From contig DAOQAY010000028.1 of assembly GCA_035354435.1 (NCBI GenBank), positions 1-26,038 on the forward strand: a stretch of 26,038 nt of DNA, written 5' to 3'. The DNA is from JAKLDO01 sp035354435. GTDB taxonomy: Bacteria > UBP6 > UBA1177. This document shows, piece by piece, positions 16,425 to 23,326 of the stretch (its first letter is position 1; each line of letters begins with the position of its first letter). Under the pieces are notes generated by a model. It was given only the letters and a program-made list of their open reading frames with translations, did not search any database and was not told the DNA's origin. A program made the translations under genes and the position numbers.

Positions 16425-17492
16425 TTATTTTAACTTTTCCAGAATTTTGTCAACTCTATATGTCATTTCTTTTATATTTATGTCACTTTTATCGACAATA
16501 TCCATATATTTTCTCACTTTTGAAAGCACTTCTTCGTCCGTTTCCTGCCCATAAATAGAAAAAGTTATTTTAAGCAGAAGTTTGAGAAGTTCATCCAGAT
16601 ACAAATGATAATGGGCAAACCTGTATTCCGATGAAATATACTTTCTCTCATTATAAAGCGCATTCCAGTTAACAGTTTTTGCTTCTCTTGAATAGGAAAC
16701 TGTAGAATAAAGCGGATAGTACTTATCTCTGAGAGACTTGAACAGTATACTGCAGATCTCTGTGAGTTTGTTTTCATCCATCCTTTCTTTTATTGTTCTG
16801 AAAATAATATCGAAAATATCAACATAACAAAGAAACATAGAAAGGATCGGATCGTTCTGAACCATTCCCAACTCTTTTTTGTCTATGGAGTTTTTATGTT
16901 CCGGTTTCAGTTTTTTAAAAAATATATAAGGATTAAGCTTTTCATTGGCGGCAAGATATGTATTAAAAGCCGCAGGTGTTCTCTCGACTGTGTATGATTT
17001 AGTTCCTGAATGATAATATGCAAGATAGGAAAACCCACCTTTTGTAAAAAGAGCTGTGTTTAAAATAGATCCATGCCTGAATCCAAGCACACCGCTCAGC
17101 TTTTCGGCTTCGATATGCCTTATAAGTTTTTGAATGTCAGACAATCCTGATGGTGCAGAGAACATTACCGGCATATTAAAGACAGCATTCAGATCATCGA
17201 TCACAGATATGTCTTCTATAGCATTCACATAAATATCTATCGAGGATGATTCAAAAAAACTCTGAAAAGGAATCTGTCTGGGCAGATCAGCTCCCTGCTC
17301 ATTTGTGAATGCACATAGGTTGACGATCCTGTTATTTTTAAAAAGAATATACCCTGTTTTATCGGAAAGAACACATAAAATTACACCTCCAACCATATTT
17401 TCGAAACGGAACACATCATTCAATAAAGTAGTAATATAACTGCCATTAAAGTCAGATATGTGATATAAATTTCTTTCGAATGGAACAAGCAT
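16425..17492 (-). CDS. Unknown protein with two DUF4388-like modules
   Basis: I do not recognise the family with certainty. Two stretches share the same pattern, a Gly-hydrophobic strand, a turn and then a short 'product seen as nG' strand: ~34-62 (GGVILCVLSDKTGYILFKNN ...) and ~118-163 (KLIRHIEAEKLSGVLGFRHG ...). This resembles the DUF4388/PATAN-type modules common in two-component and gliding-motility proteins. The C-terminal half (~205-355) is mostly helical, with no membrane segment and no catalytic motif. It is the first gene of the nine-gene operon, directly behind the promoter at 17520-17548, with an AGAGAA site before the ATG at 17492. A cytoplasmic adaptor in the FHA/kinase module is possible but unproven. 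Confidence 0.7.
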   Translation of the reverse strand: MLVPFERNLYHISDFNGSYITTLLNDVFRFENMVGGVILCVLSDKTGYILFKNNRIVNLCAFTNEQGADLPRQIPFQSFFESSSIDIYVNAIEDISVIDDLNAVFNMPVMFSAPSGLSDIQKLIRHIEAEKLSGVLGFRHGSILNTALFTKGGFSYLAYYHSGTKSYTVERTPAAFNTYLAANEKLNPYIFFKKLKPEHKNSIDKKELGMVQNDPILSMFLCYVDIFDIIFRTIKERMDENKLTEICSILFKSLRDKYYPLYSTVSYSREAKTVNWNALYNERKYISSEYRFAHYHLYLDELLKLLLKITFSIYGQETDEEVLSKVRKYMDIVDKSDINIKEMTYRVDKILEKLK

Positions 17493-17519
17493 ATAAATTC
17501 TCTAAAAAAACAACTTTGC

Positions 17520-17548
17520 CTTATACCATTTTAGAGAAAATTTGTAAA
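17520..17548 (-). promoter_or_regulatory. Promoter of the nine-gene signalling/housekeeping operon
   Basis: On the minus strand TTTACA (17543-17548), a 17-nt spacer and TATAAG (17520-17525), about 27 nt before the first ATG at 17492. It is the only good promoter-like site seen ahead of genes that then run to 6272 with gaps of at most 31 nt. Confidence 0.6.
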
Positions 17549-17572
17549 TTAAATAAACTTATGGTCTTAAGC

Positions 17573-17600
17573 AAAAAAAAGGGAGAGCCGAAGCCCTCCC
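17573..17600 (-). terminator. Rho-independent terminator of gdhA
   Basis: On the minus strand an 8-bp GC-rich stem GGGAGGGC / GCTCTCCC (one G-T pair) closed by a TTCG tetraloop and followed by eight T, 25 nt after the gdhA stop. It separates gdhA from the next operon. Confidence 0.95.
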
Positions 17601-17625
17601 CTGAAATATTACACTGTATTAAAGA

Positions 17626-18972
17626 CTAGACAAGACCCTGATCAATCATTGCGTCTGCAACTTTCTTGAAACCGGCGATATTTGCACCGACAACATAGTT
17701 TCCATCATAACCGTACTGTTTTGCAGCATTGACACAAGCACTGTGAATGTTAATCATTATCTGATGAAGTTTCTCTTCAACTTCTACTTCAGTCCATGTA
17801 TATCTCATGCTGTTCTGGCTCATTTCAAGACCGGATGTGGCAACACCACCTGCATTTGCAGCTTTGCCAGGAGCAAAAGGAATATTTTTCTTAATGAAAA
17901 GTTTCCATGCTTCAGGTGTGCAACCCATATTTGATGTTTCAACGACATATTTCACACCGTTTGCAATGAGTTTCTTCGCATCATCGCCGTCAAGCTCATT
18001 TTGTATTGCACATGGCATAGCGATATCACATTTAACTTCCCATGGTTTTTTGCCTGCAATAAATTTCGCTTTCGGAAATTTTTTAGCATAATCTTCAACT
18101 TTATTTCTACCGCTTGATCTCATTTCAAGCATATAATCCCATTTTGCCTGTGTTCCGATACCATCTTTATCTACAACATAGCCGTCAGGACCAGAAATTG
18201 CGACGACTTTAGCACCAAGCTGTGTAGCTTTAATACAAGCACCCCAAGCAACATTGCCGAAACCGGAAACGACAACTGTTTTTCCTGCTATTTTGTCGCG
18301 TTTAACTTTGCACATCTCGTCTGCAAAGAAAATTGCACCGTAACCTGTTGCTTCAGGTCTTACCAATGATCCGCCCCAGTTAAATCCTTTACCCGTTAAA
18401 ACACCTGTAAATTCATTTCTGATTCTTTTATACTGTCCGAACATATAACCGATTTCTCTTCCGCCCACACCAATGTCTCCGGCTGGAACATCTGTATCAG
18501 CGCCGACATGTTTGCAAAGTTCTGTCATAAAGCTCTGGCAGAAACGCATAATTTCTTTGTCTGATTTGCCATTCGGATCAAAATCGGAACCGCCTTTACC
18601 GCCACCCATTGGAAGACTGGTAAGACTGTTTTTAAAAATCTGCTCGAAACCGAGAAATTTCAATGTGCTGAGAGTTACTTTCGGGTGAAATCTGAGTCCG
18701 CCTTTGTAAGGACCGATTGCACTGTTAAACTGAACTCTGAAACCACGATTGATCTGATATTCGCCATTGTCATCAATCCATGGAACTCTAAAACAGATGG
18801 TTCTTTCCGGTTCAACAATTCTTTCAAGAATTTTGTTTGCCTGATACTTCGGTTCTTTATCCATAACTGGAGAAAGTGACTCAAGAATTTCCTCTGCGGC
18901 CTGAAGAAATTCAGATTCCCATGGATAACGGGCTTTAAGATCTTTAAGAACCGTTGCGACATACTTGTTCAT
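17626..18972 (-). CDS. gdhA: Glutamate dehydrogenase, probably NAD-preferring
   Basis: Reversible oxidative deamination of glutamate to 2-oxoglutarate and ammonia; hexameric family, 448 residues. The active-site signature SLPMGGGKGGSDFDP contains catalytic Lys126, with substrate lysines Lys90 and Lys114 and Asp166 (VPAGDIGVGGRE). The Rossmann motif GFGNVAWG (237-244) and SGPDGYV (260-266) give Phe238, Pro262 and Asp263, the trio linked to NAD preference in Clostridium symbiosum GDH. E. coli-type NADP enzymes have Ser and polar residues there. The frame is open to 19011, but the ATG at 18972 has GGAGG 7 nt upstream and starts where the family does. The gene has its own promoter (19029-19058) and terminator, so it is monocistronic. 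NAD preference suggests amino-acid catabolism, as in fermentative anaerobes. Confidence 0.96.
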   Translation of the reverse strand: MNKYVATVLKDLKARYPWESEFLQAAEEILESLSPVMDKEPKYQANKILERIVEPERTICFRVPWIDDNGEYQINRGFRVQFNSAIGPYKGGLRFHPKVTLSTLKFLGFEQIFKNSLTSLPMGGGKGGSDFDPNGKSDKEIMRFCQSFMTELCKHVGADTDVPAGDIGVGGREIGYMFGQYKRIRNEFTGVLTGKGFNWGGSLVRPEATGYGAIFFADEMCKVKRDKIAGKTVVVSGFGNVAWGACIKATQLGAKVVAISGPDGYVVDKDGIGTQAKWDYMLEMRSSGRNKVEDYAKKFPKAKFIAGKKPWEVKCDIAMPCAIQNELDGDDAKKLIANGVKYVVETSNMGCTPEAWKLFIKKNIPFAPGKAANAGGVATSGLEMSQNSMRYTWTEVEVEEKLHQIMINIHSACVNAAKQYGYDGNYVVGANIAGFKKVADAMIDQGLV

Positions 18973-19028
18973 TATCAACCTCCAAAAAAAACGAGTAATA
19001 AAAAAACACATCGGACCAAAATTGATGA

Positions 19029-19058
19029 TTTATAGCAAATCTTACCACCAATAGTCAA
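19029..19058 (-). promoter_or_regulatory. gdhA promoter
   Basis: Minus strand TTGACT (19053-19058), an 18-nt spacer and TATAAA (19029-19034), giving a 5' leader of roughly 50 nt before the gdhA ATG. Near-consensus sigma70 type. No riboswitch-like fold is apparent in the leader. Confidence 0.7.
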
Positions 19059-19155
19059 TATAAATTCAGACTAAATTGAAAAAATATTTTTTTTTTGTTT
19101 TATTTAAATAAAATTCCTCCCGGATTGTTACTTAACCGGCATGAGAGCTTCTATA

Positions 19156-19737
19156 ATGGAAAAAAAAGTTTATGGGCTCAGTGAGATGGATGATATGGAT
19201 CTTCTGGATCTTGCAGTCGAAAGCAAAGACCAGAAGGCTTGGACTGAGCTTGTTAAAAGATATTATTCGAAAGTTTCGGCAACTGTGTACCGGATATTCG
19301 GTTATAATGCTGAAGCTGAGGATATTGTTCAGGAGGTTTTTATGGAACTTGCAAAATCGGTAAAGAATTTCAGGAGAGACTCATCTTTCTCCACATTTCT
19401 ATACCGCGTTTCCGTAAATACTGCATATCGCTATATTAAAAGAAACACATCGAAAGATGTCGTAAGCGATTCGATAGAATTTCTTTCCAACATGCTTTTA
19501 TCCAAAAAGGATGAAGACTTTACATATGAAAAGAAAGAACAGTCGGTAATTGTAAACAAAGCATTAAAAACATTGTCTCCTGAAAAAAGAATGGCGCTTG
19601 TTTTGTTTGAGGTTGAAGACTTGACGCTTAAAGAAATTGCCGAAGTTCTTAAAGTCCCGCTTCAGACTGTTTGGTCAAGAGTTTATAACGGACGCAAAGA
19701 GCTTTTTACAAAATTATCAGAAAGTCTAAATAGTTGA
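19156..19737 (+). CDS. ECF-type RNA polymerase sigma factor
   Basis: 193 residues with sigma region 2 (~26-97; core AEDIVQEVFMELAKSVKNF for -10 recognition and core binding) and region 4 (~130-185; LTLKEIAEVLKVPLQTVWSR helix-turn-helix for the -35). Region 3 is absent, as in ECF factors. The frame also has an ATG at 19141 with no ribosome binding site. The ATG at 19156 has GAGAG about 8 nt upstream and is preferred, but only weakly. The stop is followed after 10 nt by the FecR-like gene, so the two are cotranscribed. That pairing predicts release of the sigma factor by an envelope signal passing through the FecR-like protein. No strong sigma70 promoter precedes it, which fits autoregulation by an unknown ECF promoter. 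Confidence 0.92.
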   Translation: MEKKVYGLSEMDDMDLLDLAVESKDQKAWTELVKRYYSKVSATVYRIFGYNAEAEDIVQEVFMELAKSVKNFRRDSSFSTFLYRVSVNTAYRYIKRNTSKDVVSDSIEFLSNMLLSKKDEDFTYEKKEQSVIVNKALKTLSPEKRMALVLFEVEDLTLKEIAEVLKVPLQTVWSRVYNGRKELFTKLSESLNS

Positions 19738-19747
19738 GGTAATAATT

Positions 19748-20827
19748 ATGAAATTGTATGAAGACTACTCCGGCAGACACAGCTCGCATTTACCTGACCC
19801 TGAAAAAATTGCACAGATTGCTGAAAAATCATTTATTCTTCTTCACAAGAAACCGACTGATGAGTCCATTCTTTCCAGAATAAAAGGATTTTTATCATTA
19901 TATTTGAGACCGATAGCTTTTACAGCCGCTGCCGCAGCACTTGCACTGGTGATCTACAATTCAGGCTTTAATTCAAAAAATGACAGCTCAACCGCACAAA
20001 ATAGTGATTCTGTGAAAAAATCGAACACCAGTGAAATTGTTAATGATACGCTTTCTTTTAAAGGTGTTGAAAAAAGCGGTTTAAAATTCAAAAGCAGAAT
20101 AGCTCAGGTTGCAACTCTTGCAGATACACATCTTGAAGCCATATCAGAAAATGAAATTAAAATGAATTCAGGAAAGGCTGCATTTGATATTGTCAGCGGA
20201 AATGATTTCAGAATATTTGTAAGCGACAAATTCCTTGTCAGGGTTCTGGGTACTTCATTCACTCTTACATACAACGCATCCGGTCTGACAGTCAGCGTTT
20301 CAAAAGGACTCGTTGAAGTTGTAAGAACCGATGACAGTTCTTCGGTGTCTTTATCTTCGAATATGGAGCAGGTATTCCCTGTTGCGGTCGTCAGCACATT
20401 AAAAGATGAACGGTCGTCACTTGTAAAACCCAAGATAAGAAAAACAATGCCGATATCAAAACTTTCGATTACTCCTGATGCATCATTCCTTATTCAGGGA
20501 AGAGAAGCTTTGAAAGCTGGTAAAAATGGAGCTGCAGTTCAACTGTTCACTCTCGAAATGGAAAAAGGAGCTGAAAAAGACAAAGCACTTTTTGAAGCTG
20601 TAAAAATTCATGAAGGGAAAAGAAATTATCAGGATGCGGTCAATCTTATAAATTCTCATACTGATATTGTGAAAGCAAGTAGCGTTTACAAAGAAGAGAT
20701 TCTTATAAAAGGCTGCTTTTCTCAGTATAAAATGAAATCTGCAGACCTTTCACTTTGCAAGGAATATGTCAAATCTTTTCCTGACGGTTACAGAAAAAAT
20801 GAGATACAGGGGATAATTAATGAATAA
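19748..20827 (+). CDS. FecR-domain putative anti-sigma/sigma regulator with TPR-like C terminus
   Basis: Residues 1-53 are cytoplasmic and would contact the sigma factor. One membrane helix follows (~54-71, Ala/Leu rich) and then a Ser/Thr/Asn linker. A FecR domain (~104-195) shows the typical pattern of an amphipathic repeat ending in GKAAFDIV ... FLVRVLGTSFTLTYNASGLTVSVSKGLVEVV. The C-terminal ~245-350 is helical, like one to three TPR units (FLIQGREALKAGKNGAAVQLF). An unusual feature is the short N-terminal region without the Cys/His motif of zinc anti-sigma factors. The start at 19748 has GAGGTAATAATT upstream. Its last codons overlap the lipoprotein start by 8 nt (ATGAATAA). Signal reception by the periplasmic FecR/TPR part is inferred from the family. 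Confidence 0.86.
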   Translation: MKLYEDYSGRHSSHLPDPEKIAQIAEKSFILLHKKPTDESILSRIKGFLSLYLRPIAFTAAAAALALVIYNSGFNSKNDSSTAQNSDSVKKSNTSEIVNDTLSFKGVEKSGLKFKSRIAQVATLADTHLEAISENEIKMNSGKAAFDIVSGNDFRIFVSDKFLVRVLGTSFTLTYNASGLTVSVSKGLVEVVRTDDSSSVSLSSNMEQVFPVAVVSTLKDERSSLVKPKIRKTMPISKLSITPDASFLIQGREALKAGKNGAAVQLFTLEMEKGAEKDKALFEAVKIHEGKRNYQDAVNLINSHTDIVKASSVYKEEILIKGCFSQYKMKSADLSLCKEYVKSFPDGYRKNEIQGIINE

Positions 20828-21635
20828 GATCCTGTTCATATCATTAGTGTTCGTTTTTTCTTTTGCCAATTTCTCATGCAGTAAATTTGTAAACCTCGGT
20901 GACAGCTCTAATATCAAGAACACCAGTGACGATCTGCCTGAAGAACTTTCAGACAGTGAAAACGCAGCCGGAGACACTGGAGATTCAGGAAATACGGGTG
21001 ATTCCGGCAACAGTGGCGATGCCGGAGATAGCGGAAATACAGGGAATAGCGGAAATTCAGGTGATACTACTGACTTGAATGATTCCGAATACGGATCTGA
21101 CAATGACATTTCTGATGAAACAGTAAGTGATGAAGACAGTTCTGCGCTCGACGGATATCCGTTCAGTGAAGATTTCTCCAATGACGATTGTGCCTGCGGA
21201 AAAGAACCGGAATATGCTCCGGTCTGCTGTAATGGACAGACTTCAGCTTTCAGCGCATGTTTTGCCAACTGTTATTCCATCAATTCAACTAATATCATGT
21301 GTTCTGAATACACATCAGGAGTCTGCCAGTCCCTTCCTGAACAGACTTCCGATGAAGATTTTATAAATGATGCTGATTCAAATGAGGTTTCCGACACTGA
21401 AATTTCCGACAGTGCGGCAATTGATACTGAGGTTACAGATACCGATTCTCAATATCCTGACACAGAAACCGATATAGATACTGAAGTCAGTGACACAGAA
21501 CCTGTTATTGATAATGAATGCGGCTGTTACCCGAGTGATACTTCTTTTTACTGCTGTTATGTGAACGGCACCGTATTTATAAGCAAATGTATGGCAGACT
21601 GCCACTGCAAAGGCGGATACTCCGACTGCTTCTGA
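20820..21635 (+). CDS. Lipoprotein with Gly-Asp-Ser linker and two Cys-rich Kazal-like modules
   Basis: A signal peptide with lipobox NFSC (lipid-modified Cys20) is followed by an acidic, low-complexity GDSGNTGDSG-type tract (~51-82). Module 1 (~124-169) has eight Cys in a CxC-x9-CC-x9-C-x3-C frame and the Kazal hallmark sequence EYAPVCCNGQTSAFSACFANC in outline. After a DTE/DTD-rich linker (~178-231), module 2 (~234-270) repeats the Cys frame (CxC-x8-CC-x10-C-x3-C), also with eight Cys. The even Cys number suggests disulfides and hence a periplasmic or surface location. Kazal domains inhibit serine proteases in many proteins, but inhibition is not shown here. It overlaps the FecR-like gene by 8 nt and is therefore the third gene of the ECF operon. 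It could be the sensor ligand or an effector. Confidence 0.85.
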   Translation: MNKILFISLVFVFSFANFSCSKFVNLGDSSNIKNTSDDLPEELSDSENAAGDTGDSGNTGDSGNSGDAGDSGNTGNSGNSGDTTDLNDSEYGSDNDISDETVSDEDSSALDGYPFSEDFSNDDCACGKEPEYAPVCCNGQTSAFSACFANCYSINSTNIMCSEYTSGVCQSLPEQTSDEDFINDADSNEVSDTEISDSAAIDTEVTDTDSQYPDTETDIDTEVSDTEPVIDNECGCYPSDTSFYCCYVNGTVFISKCMADCHCKGGYSDCF

Positions 21636-22748
21636 TTATACTTCGGTAGCAAGAATAATTATATCATCCTTTACATTGGTTCCTTTTGGAATATAGCGGT
21701 CAAATATCACTTTCGGTATTTTTCCAAACGCAAGATCACCTATATCTGAGAAACTCTGAAGCATGAATTTAGGATTGTTTGTCCACACAGACGAACTGGA
21801 AGCTTCGAGTAATCCGTCTGTCATCATGACAATTTTGTCACCCTTTTTCACACTCATCTCATGTTCAGGATATTTTGCATTTTTAAACATGCCGATGAGA
21901 TCACCTGAACTTTGAAGCAGAACAGATTCTCCTTCTACCGGAATAAGCACTGCCGGAGGATGTGCCGCTCCAGACCAGAATATCTTTCCCATATATCGGT
22001 CAACTATCAGATAGAATGCTGTAAGATATTTTTCATCATCAAGGATCTCAAGCAGAACATTGTTCATCATGGAAAGTGTTTCTTCAATTGAATAAACCGG
22101 CATGGAATTCTGTCTTATAAGCGCTTTCAATGCCGGAACCATAAAACTGGTGGCTATGTCATGCCCGCTGAGATCTGCGACAAAATAAACATATCTGTTT
22201 TCTGAAACTTTCAGAACATCATAGAAATCGCCGCCTGCTTCAAGAACAGCGGAATGCAGAACAGCAAATTTTGCATCGGGAATATCTCCGGGTTTAACAA
22301 GAATAGCATCTCTTGCTTCAACTATCTGCTTAAGTCTTGAAGCCTGTTCATGAATTATCGTATTCAACTGGAAAGCACTTCTCAAATGAACTTTGACCCT
22401 TGCTCTGACCTCGGCAGGATTGAACGGTTTCACAATATAATCGACCGCTCCCAGATCAAAAGCTTTTATCTTTGATTCACTGTCATCGTTGCCGGTAAGA
22501 AAAATCACGGGAATGTTGAACATATCATTATCTCTGGAAATATTTTCCATAACTTTGAATCCGTCCATTTCCGGCATCACGATATCAAGAAGTATCAGAT
22601 TCGGTTTTTCAAGCTTTATGACAGTTGACAGATTTTTACCGCTTTCAAGAGAAATAACCGTATAATCCTGAGCCGAAAGTATCTTTTCAAGCTGTTTTCT
22701 TGCCTGAAGTGAGTCATCTACAACAATGATTTTGACATCATTGTTCAT
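21636..22748 (-). CDS. Response regulator with PP2C/SpoIIE-type phosphatase output (RsbU-like)
   Basis: The receiver domain (~5-122) is complete: acidic pair Asp11-Asp12, phosphoacceptor Asp55 in LILLDIVMPEMDGF, Thr85 and Lys107 in YIVKPF. A helical linker (~125-155) leads to a PPM/SpoIIE phosphatase domain (~160-370) with metal motifs GGDFYD (~174-179), VADLSGHD, MMTDGLLEA and a terminal KDDIIILA. Such proteins dephosphorylate anti-anti-sigma factors of the STAS type. No STAS or HATPase partner is in the window, so the target is elsewhere. The ATG overlaps the thiE stop by one base (TAATG). Its stop codon directly abuts that of the convergent lipoprotein gene, with no terminator between. Confidence 0.93.
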   Translation of the reverse strand: MNNDVKIIVVDDSLQARKQLEKILSAQDYTVISLESGKNLSTVIKLEKPNLILLDIVMPEMDGFKVMENISRDNDMFNIPVIFLTGNDDSESKIKAFDLGAVDYIVKPFNPAEVRARVKVHLRSAFQLNTIIHEQASRLKQIVEARDAILVKPGDIPDAKFAVLHSAVLEAGGDFYDVLKVSENRYVYFVADLSGHDIATSFMVPALKALIRQNSMPVYSIEETLSMMNNVLLEILDDEKYLTAFYLIVDRYMGKIFWSGAAHPPAVLIPVEGESVLLQSSGDLIGMFKNAKYPEHEMSVKKGDKIVMMTDGLLEASSSSVWTNNPKFMLQSFSDIGDLAFGKIPKVIFDRYIPKGTNVKDDIIILATEV

Positions 22749-23326
22749 TATTCTTCTCCGGGAATGAAATCGTTAAGTCCGGAAATCAACGCATAGTAGA
22801 TTTTATCGCCAGCCGGCAGAAATTCAATATTATTACGGCTTATTCCTCCGATAAATACGATCCTGTGTCTTGTTTCTTCAGATGCTTTTCTTGCAAGTTC
22901 CGTGACAACCGCACTGTGGTTCTTTTTTGTTAATGTGTGAAAAACCGGACCGAAACCGATGTAGTCGACATTCATTCCGTTAGCTTTCACAACCTGCTCT
23001 ATTGTATGTGTTGACAATCCGGTTATCAGACGGGGATACTTTGTTTTGATTGTTGCAGGGTTCATATCTTCCTGACCCAGATGCACTCCGTCGGCGTTTG
23101 ATAAAATTGCCGCTTCGAGATCGTCATTGACTATTATTTTTGTTAAAGAACTGAGCCTGTCTCTTATTTTTATTATTTCTGATGCAGTCGAAGCAATATC
23201 GCAAGTCGGCGAATCTTTCATTCTCAACTGCAGATAGTAAGGGTTTATTGAAAGGCACTGAATCAGAAACTGTTCATTAAATTCTGAGCTTGAACAGAGA
23301 TTTATTATAGGATAGATGTTTTTCAA
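22748..23326 (-). CDS. thiE: Thiamine phosphate synthase
   Basis: Joins the thiazole and pyrimidine phosphates to make thiamine phosphate; TIM-barrel enzyme. Motifs (numbered from the TTG used here): LQLRMKDS with Arg35 and Lys37, VNDD at 66-69, DGVHLGQED at ~79-87, GLSTHT at 103-108, YIGFGPVFHTLTKKNH (~122-137), and IGGI near 159. The frame is open to an ATG at 23416, but that would overlap the Fis-type gene by 94 nt. A TTG at 23326 overlaps the upstream TGA as TTGA and has GGGAT upstream. It gives 192 residues with the first strand (IYPIINLC) right after the start, as in other ThiE. I choose the TTG, with moderate confidence in that start. No TPP riboswitch and no other thi genes are present, which is unusual. 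Confidence 0.87.
   Translation of the reverse strand: MKNIYPIINLCSSSEFNEQFLIQCLSINPYYLQLRMKDSPTCDIASTASEIIKIRDRLSSLTKIIVNDDLEAAILSNADGVHLGQEDMNPATIKTKYPRLITGLSTHTIEQVVKANGMNVDYIGFGPVFHTLTKKNHSAVVTELARKASEETRHRIVFIGGISRNNIEFLPAGDKIYYALISGLNDFIPGEE

Noticed and set aside
18973..19140. Riboswitch in the gdhA/sigma intergenic region
   Set aside because: Only AT-rich sequence with a gdhA promoter is seen; there is no conserved stem set I could recognise.
20970..21067. Possible CRISPR or DNA tandem repeat
   Set aside because: The repetition is at the amino-acid level with varied codons, inside a reading frame, without spacers of constant length.
20750..21268. 172-codon open frame on the minus strand opposite the FecR-like and lipoprotein genes
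   Set aside because: Its Ser/Pro-rich translation simply mirrors the repetitive Gly-Asp-Ser codons of the real gene.
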